Below are positions 39,579 through 41,700 of a DNA stretch of 41,700 bases, piece after piece; position 1 is the first letter of the stretch; every line of letters begins with the position of its first letter. A model generated the notes under the pieces. It did not search any database, was not told the DNA's origin, and worked only from the letters and a program-made list of their open reading frames with translations. This DNA is from Synergistaceae bacterium (lineage in GTDB: Bacteria > Synergistota > Synergistia > Synergistales > Aminobacteriaceae). Both the position numbers and the translations under genes were made by a program. The stretch is from contig JAAYLU010000083.1 in NCBI GenBank assembly GCA_012521675.1, positions 1 through 41,700 of the forward strand. Reading direction: 5' to 3'.

Positions 39579-39838
39579 GCGGAAGTCTCCCTCCACCAGC
39601 AGAGGCCCTTCGAATTGCAGAACGGGGCGGCCGCGAGCATTCGAGTGCAGAAGGGGGTGGAGAGGGCGTAGATCAAAAACGCAGTGAACAGAACAAGCGA
39701 CGCCGCTTCGTAATTCCTCTCTCCTTCGGCTGGGCCCCTCCATATGTATCGGATCGAGAAAAGCAGCAGAAGTATGAAAACGCCGGGAGGAGTTACAAAC
39801 TAGCCCACCGCCTTGTACAGGACATAAGACCAGGTCAT
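39575..39838 (-). pseudogene. N-terminal remnant of a YdcF/ElyC-type (DUF218) gene
   Basis: The minus-strand frame from ATG 39838 reads MTWSYVLYKAVG, an in-frame TAG (39802-39800), then FVTPPGVFILLLLFSIRY and on through a second hydrophobic stretch LVLFTAFLIYALSTPFC. It stops at 39575, 87 codons in all. This is the two-helix N-terminus of YdcF/ElyC/SanA-like envelope proteins; the catalytic-like DUF218 domain that should follow is missing. The ATG overlaps the gntR stop as ATGA, so it was once an intact coupled gene. A frame two bases over continues with RPVLQFEGPLL, possibly more of the old gene. The end abuts the end of rarA, so a deletion joined them. Confidence 0.68.
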
Positions 39839-40536
39839 AAGTCAGTAACTTCCCTGAGGGCGTCTTTTGCGCGGATCTTCAGCGAGGCGATCAGGCTCTG
39901 CCTGCTTAGCGCGATATGCTTCCTCGTCTCTTCCACGGCCCTGTCGATGTCTCTCTTAAGCACAGCGTCCACGATAGCCTCGTGTCCCATGATGAAATTC
40001 GTAACGCGTGAACTCTCCAGCGAGAAGGGCCTGCACAGGTGAATCAGGTCTGCGATATTGGCCAGGGTGTTTGCCAGGTACTTGTTCGTGACGGACTTGT
40101 AGATCAACGAGTGAAAGGCCTTGTCCTCGCGGACGTACTCCTCGGTGATCGTGTCGTCGGTCATTGCTCCGAATATGGACCGGAAGCGCTGCAGCCCGAC
40201 GGTCAGCTCTTCCGAATGGTCCGCCTTGCAGAGATTCACCGAGGCCATGACCTCAAGCTCCTCCCTGAGATCGTACAGGTCCGAGGCGTCTTTGAGGGAC
40301 GGCATGGTCACGAATGCGCCCTTGCGCGGCTCCAGAGTCACGAGCCCCGTCTGGCCCAATTGGCGAATCGCCTCTCTTATCGGAGTCCTCGAGACTTCCA
40401 ACCGTTCAGCAAGGTCAATCTCCGAAAGTTTCGTCCCAGGTTTAATGGAGCCATCCACGATCGCGCTCCTTAGTTTCTCGTAAACAATCTGCCGGAGCCC
40501 CTGGCTCATAGCAGGGGACAAGACACCTCTGTCCAC
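39835..40536 (-). CDS. GntR/FCD-family transcriptional regulator
   Basis: Ligand-responsive DNA-binding protein of 233 residues. The N-terminal winged helix reads VYEKLRSAIVDGSIKPGTKLSE and LEVSRTPIREAIRQLGQTGLV. The C-terminal FCD domain has the usual metal-binding residues (EDKAFHSLIYKS and later MGHEAIVDAVLKRDIDRA and RKHI). GTG 40536 was chosen because AGGGGGG lies about 8 bases upstream; ATG 40509 is the alternative and would lose 9 residues. FCD regulators often control sugar-acid or amino-acid use. A palindrome at 40632-40646 upstream could be its operator. It may control the divergently placed genes, but no target is evident. Confidence 0.9.
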   Translation of the reverse strand: MDRGVLSPAMSQGLRQIVYEKLRSAIVDGSIKPGTKLSEIDLAERLEVSRTPIREAIRQLGQTGLVTLEPRKGAFVTMPSLKDASDLYDLREELEVMASVNLCKADHSEELTVGLQRFRSIFGAMTDDTITEEYVREDKAFHSLIYKSVTNKYLANTLANIADLIHLCRPFSLESSRVTNFIMGHEAIVDAVLKRDIDRAVEETRKHIALSRQSLIASLKIRAKDALREVTDL

Positions 40537-40569
40537 AAAAAAACGCCCCCCTATTTTTTCATTGTACTC

Positions 40570-40598
40570 ATTATACTGCATGGGAAGTGCTTTTATAA
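40570..40598 (-). promoter_or_regulatory. Promoter of the gntR gene
   Basis: Minus-strand TTATAA (40598-40593), 17-base spacer, TATAAT (40575-40570). The predicted start near 40563 puts the AGGGGGG site and GTG 40536 within a short leader. Confidence 0.5.
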
Positions 40599-40631
40599 GC
40601 CCCGATTCCACTGGACATCGAGCCTCAAGTA

Positions 40632-40646
40632 TGGTAAAAATTACCA
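40632..40646. repeat. 15-bp palindrome TGGTAA-AAA-TTACCA
   Basis: Perfect 6-bp arms with a three-base centre, 6 bases before the tRNA-Leu gene and 34 bases upstream of the gntR -35. It may be an operator for the GntR protein or a tRNA promoter element; it does not match the usual short-spaced FCD operator. Confidence 0.4.
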
Positions 40647-40652
40647 GTGTTC

Positions 40653-40738
40653 GCCGGGGTGGCGGAATGGTAGACGCAGCGGACTCAAAATCCGCCGTGG
40701 GCGACCACATGGGGGTTCGAGTCCCCCCCCCGGCACCA
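40653..40738 (+). tRNA. tRNA-Leu (anticodon CAA)
   Basis: Complete class II tRNA with encoded CCA. Acceptor GCCGGGG (40653-40659) pairs with CCCCGGC (40728-40734). The anticodon loop CTCAAAA gives anticodon CAA, which reads the TTG codon. The long variable arm is GTGGGCGACCACAT, and the T arm is GGGGG-TTCGAGT-CCCCC. Its codon matches several TTG starts in the window but that is coincidence. A terminator pair follows. Confidence 0.96.
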
Positions 40739-40741
40739 GAC

Positions 40742-40828
40742 AGACAGGACGGCTGCACGGAGGTCGTCCGGACGGCCTGTCTGCGAGCGAGGCTGAACGA
40801 CCGGGGATCGTCTGCGGACCCCGGTTTT
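40742..40828 (+). terminator. Two hairpins ending in a terminator, after tRNA-Leu
   Basis: AGACAGG (40742-40748) pairs with CCTGTCT (40776-40782), with GGACG/CGTCC inside. Then ACCGGGG (40800-40806) pairs with CCCCGGT (40819-40825), followed by TTT. The second is the likely rho-independent terminator of the tRNA transcript. Confidence 0.65.
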
Positions 40829-40885
40829 CCGTCCTTTGCGTCTGCTTCGCAGGAGATGTGTGAAAAAAGGAGGCGAACAGTAACG

Positions 40886-41359
40886 ATGAAAAAAATGTTC
40901 ATGTGTTTGGTTCTGTCGATCGCTCTTATCGCGATGACGGGCCTGTCCGCCTGCGCGGAGCCTCTGGCTCGTGTGGCAACCTTCTTCAAGGGCGACGGCA
41001 TGGCGGAGTTCTTCGACACGATCGACGACTCAAAGATAACTCCCGTCTTTCCGGCGCAAGAGTGGGGCGACACTGTCGTTCTCGTAATGCCTCTGTGCGA
41101 CGACTGCACTGTATCGGTCTACATGGCCGTGCTCGACGACGACTACCGGCCCGTGCCCGACCGGGACGATCTTATCCTGACCGGACCGGTCGGATGGGGG
41201 GTCCCGTACTGGTGCATGATCCCGGAGGGTGCGCCCGGCACGATAGTCGTGCTGACCGACGGAGAGGGGGAGGAGCACATGTGGGTTCCGGCCTACAGCG
41301 GTGAAGACGGCTCTCTCATCACCGATCACAAGTTCGTGCCCTTCGACGAATTGTCATAG
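40886..41359 (+). CDS. Small exported, probably lipid-anchored protein
   Basis: The 157-residue protein has an N-terminal signal (MKKMFMCLVLSIALIAMTG) with LSAC at 20-23, a good lipobox that would attach the protein to a membrane through C23. Cleavage by signal peptidase I near SACAEP is an alternative. The mature part is small and acidic, with a CDDC pair (in LMPLCDDCTVSVY-type text, here VMPLCDDCTVSVYMA) that could form a disulfide or bind metal. No family is recognised. The ATG has GGAGG 12 bases upstream, somewhat distant. A second exported protein gene follows 21 bases later in the same operon. Confidence 0.75.
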   Translation: MKKMFMCLVLSIALIAMTGLSACAEPLARVATFFKGDGMAEFFDTIDDSKITPVFPAQEWGDTVVLVMPLCDDCTVSVYMAVLDDDYRPVPDRDDLILTGPVGWGVPYWCMIPEGAPGTIVVLTDGEGEEHMWVPAYSGEDGSLITDHKFVPFDELS

Positions 41360-41380
41360 AGGGGCGAGGGAGGTAGTATC

Positions 41381-41700
41381 ATGAGAAAATTCATTCTGCT
41401 CTCGGTCGTCCTGCTGACTTCGATGACCCTAGGAGTTCAGTCGGCCTCGGCGGCGTTGCCCGCCGACTACCAGGAGTTCAAGGCTCGCTACCAGGAGGAA
41501 GGGAGGACTATGGAGGGCGCGGCTCATCTCTACTTTGAGGCCGTGTTCAGCTATATGAACCCGAGCAAAAGGAGCGAAGCCTCGAAGATGCTCCGCTACG
41601 CCATGCATCTGCCCATGTCCCTTGAGAAGTCCAGCGTCAACAGGACTTTCATCGATCGCCTGCAGGACGAGTCGTTTCACTACATTTTCCGCAGCTTCGC
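41381..41700 (+). CDS. Exported protein, N-terminal part (cut by window end)
   Basis: The frame from ATG 41381 stays open to the window edge, giving 106 residues plus two bases. A GAGGGAGG site lies about 8 bases upstream. The start is a clear signal peptide (MRKFILLSVVLLTSMTL, then SASA before ALPADYQEF). After it the sequence is helical: YQEEGRTMEGAAHLYFEAVF and SKRSEASKMLRYAMHLPMSLE. The family cannot be named from this part. It is probably in one operon with the upstream lipoprotein gene. Confidence 0.75.
   Translation, partial: MRKFILLSVVLLTSMTLGVQSASAALPADYQEFKARYQEEGRTMEGAAHLYFEAVFSYMNPSKRSEASKMLRYAMHLPMSLEKSSVNRTFIDRLQDESFHYIFRSF

Noticed and set aside
39800-39802. TAG as a pyrrolysine codon in the YdcF remnant
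   Set aside because: No pyl genes are in the window, the protein is truncated anyway and the family has no such residue; decay is simpler.
40537-41109. Long N-terminal extension of the GntR frame across the tRNA
   Set aside because: It crosses tRNA-Leu and its terminator in antisense and precedes the gntR promoter.

Overview
The window reads like an anaerobic, amino-acid-using, outer-membrane-bearing bacterium, most likely a member of the Synergistota. That placement is inference from gene content and high-GC codon use: superoxide reductase beside ferritin, an NADH-linked flavin/iron-sulfur module (NuoE/HndB/NuoF type), a formate-channel homologue, a type I asparaginase, a polar amino-acid ABC importer, and an LpxL/HtrB-type acyltransferase. 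No rRNA long enough for phylogeny is present; only the 3' end of a 5S gene enters the window.

Region by region. 1-121 is the 3' end of a 5S rRNA and the terminator of its operon. 200-3700 (minus) holds four exported proteins of unknown function, one of them a TPR/proline-rich protein, behind a leader made of three hairpins. 3920-5357 (plus) is an oxidative-stress cluster: superoxide reductase, ferritin, flavoredoxin-like protein; a TIGR02757-family gene follows. 6187-9179 (minus) holds asparaginase, a NodB deacetylase and a UMF1-type MFS transporter. 9341-19747 (plus) runs through dCMP deaminase, an HD protein, a NarL-type two-component pair, a beta-CASP nuclease, TyrS, a glycosyltransferase-like protein, a lipid A acyltransferase and two unknowns. 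19818-22337 (minus) carries an amino-acid ABC permease and ATPase without a binding protein, then an AEC transporter. 22531-25660 (plus) encodes a phosphohexomutase and a TGS/ThrRS-like/uridine-kinase fusion. 25932-27065 (minus) is a membrane PAS/degenerate-GGDEF protein. 27376-29968 (plus) holds YchF and two unknowns.

30194-37031 is the metabolic centrepiece: NuoE-like, a stand-alone HATPase, HndB-like, NuoF-like, a long molybdopterin/iron-sulfur subunit of FdhA/NuoG type, and a FocA-type channel. The large subunit keeps every cofactor-binding cysteine but lacks the Cys/Sec molybdenum ligand and the formate-orienting Arg of formate dehydrogenases, so its substrate is open.

37090-39578 holds a convincing 6S RNA candidate with its own promoter and terminator, then a HAD hydrolase and RarA. 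On the minus strand, converging on rarA, is a gntR/FCD regulator whose stop overlaps the start of a decayed N-terminal remnant of a YdcF/ElyC-type (DUF218) gene with an in-frame TAG. A tRNA-Leu(CAA) and two small exported proteins, the last cut by the window edge, finish the sequence.

The most interesting items are the active-site-altered FdhA-like subunit next to a formate channel, the 6S RNA, the YdcF remnant, and a recurring design in which divergent intergenic regions hold terminators that face the antisense direction. Nothing here is a defence island, CRISPR array or intact mobile element.
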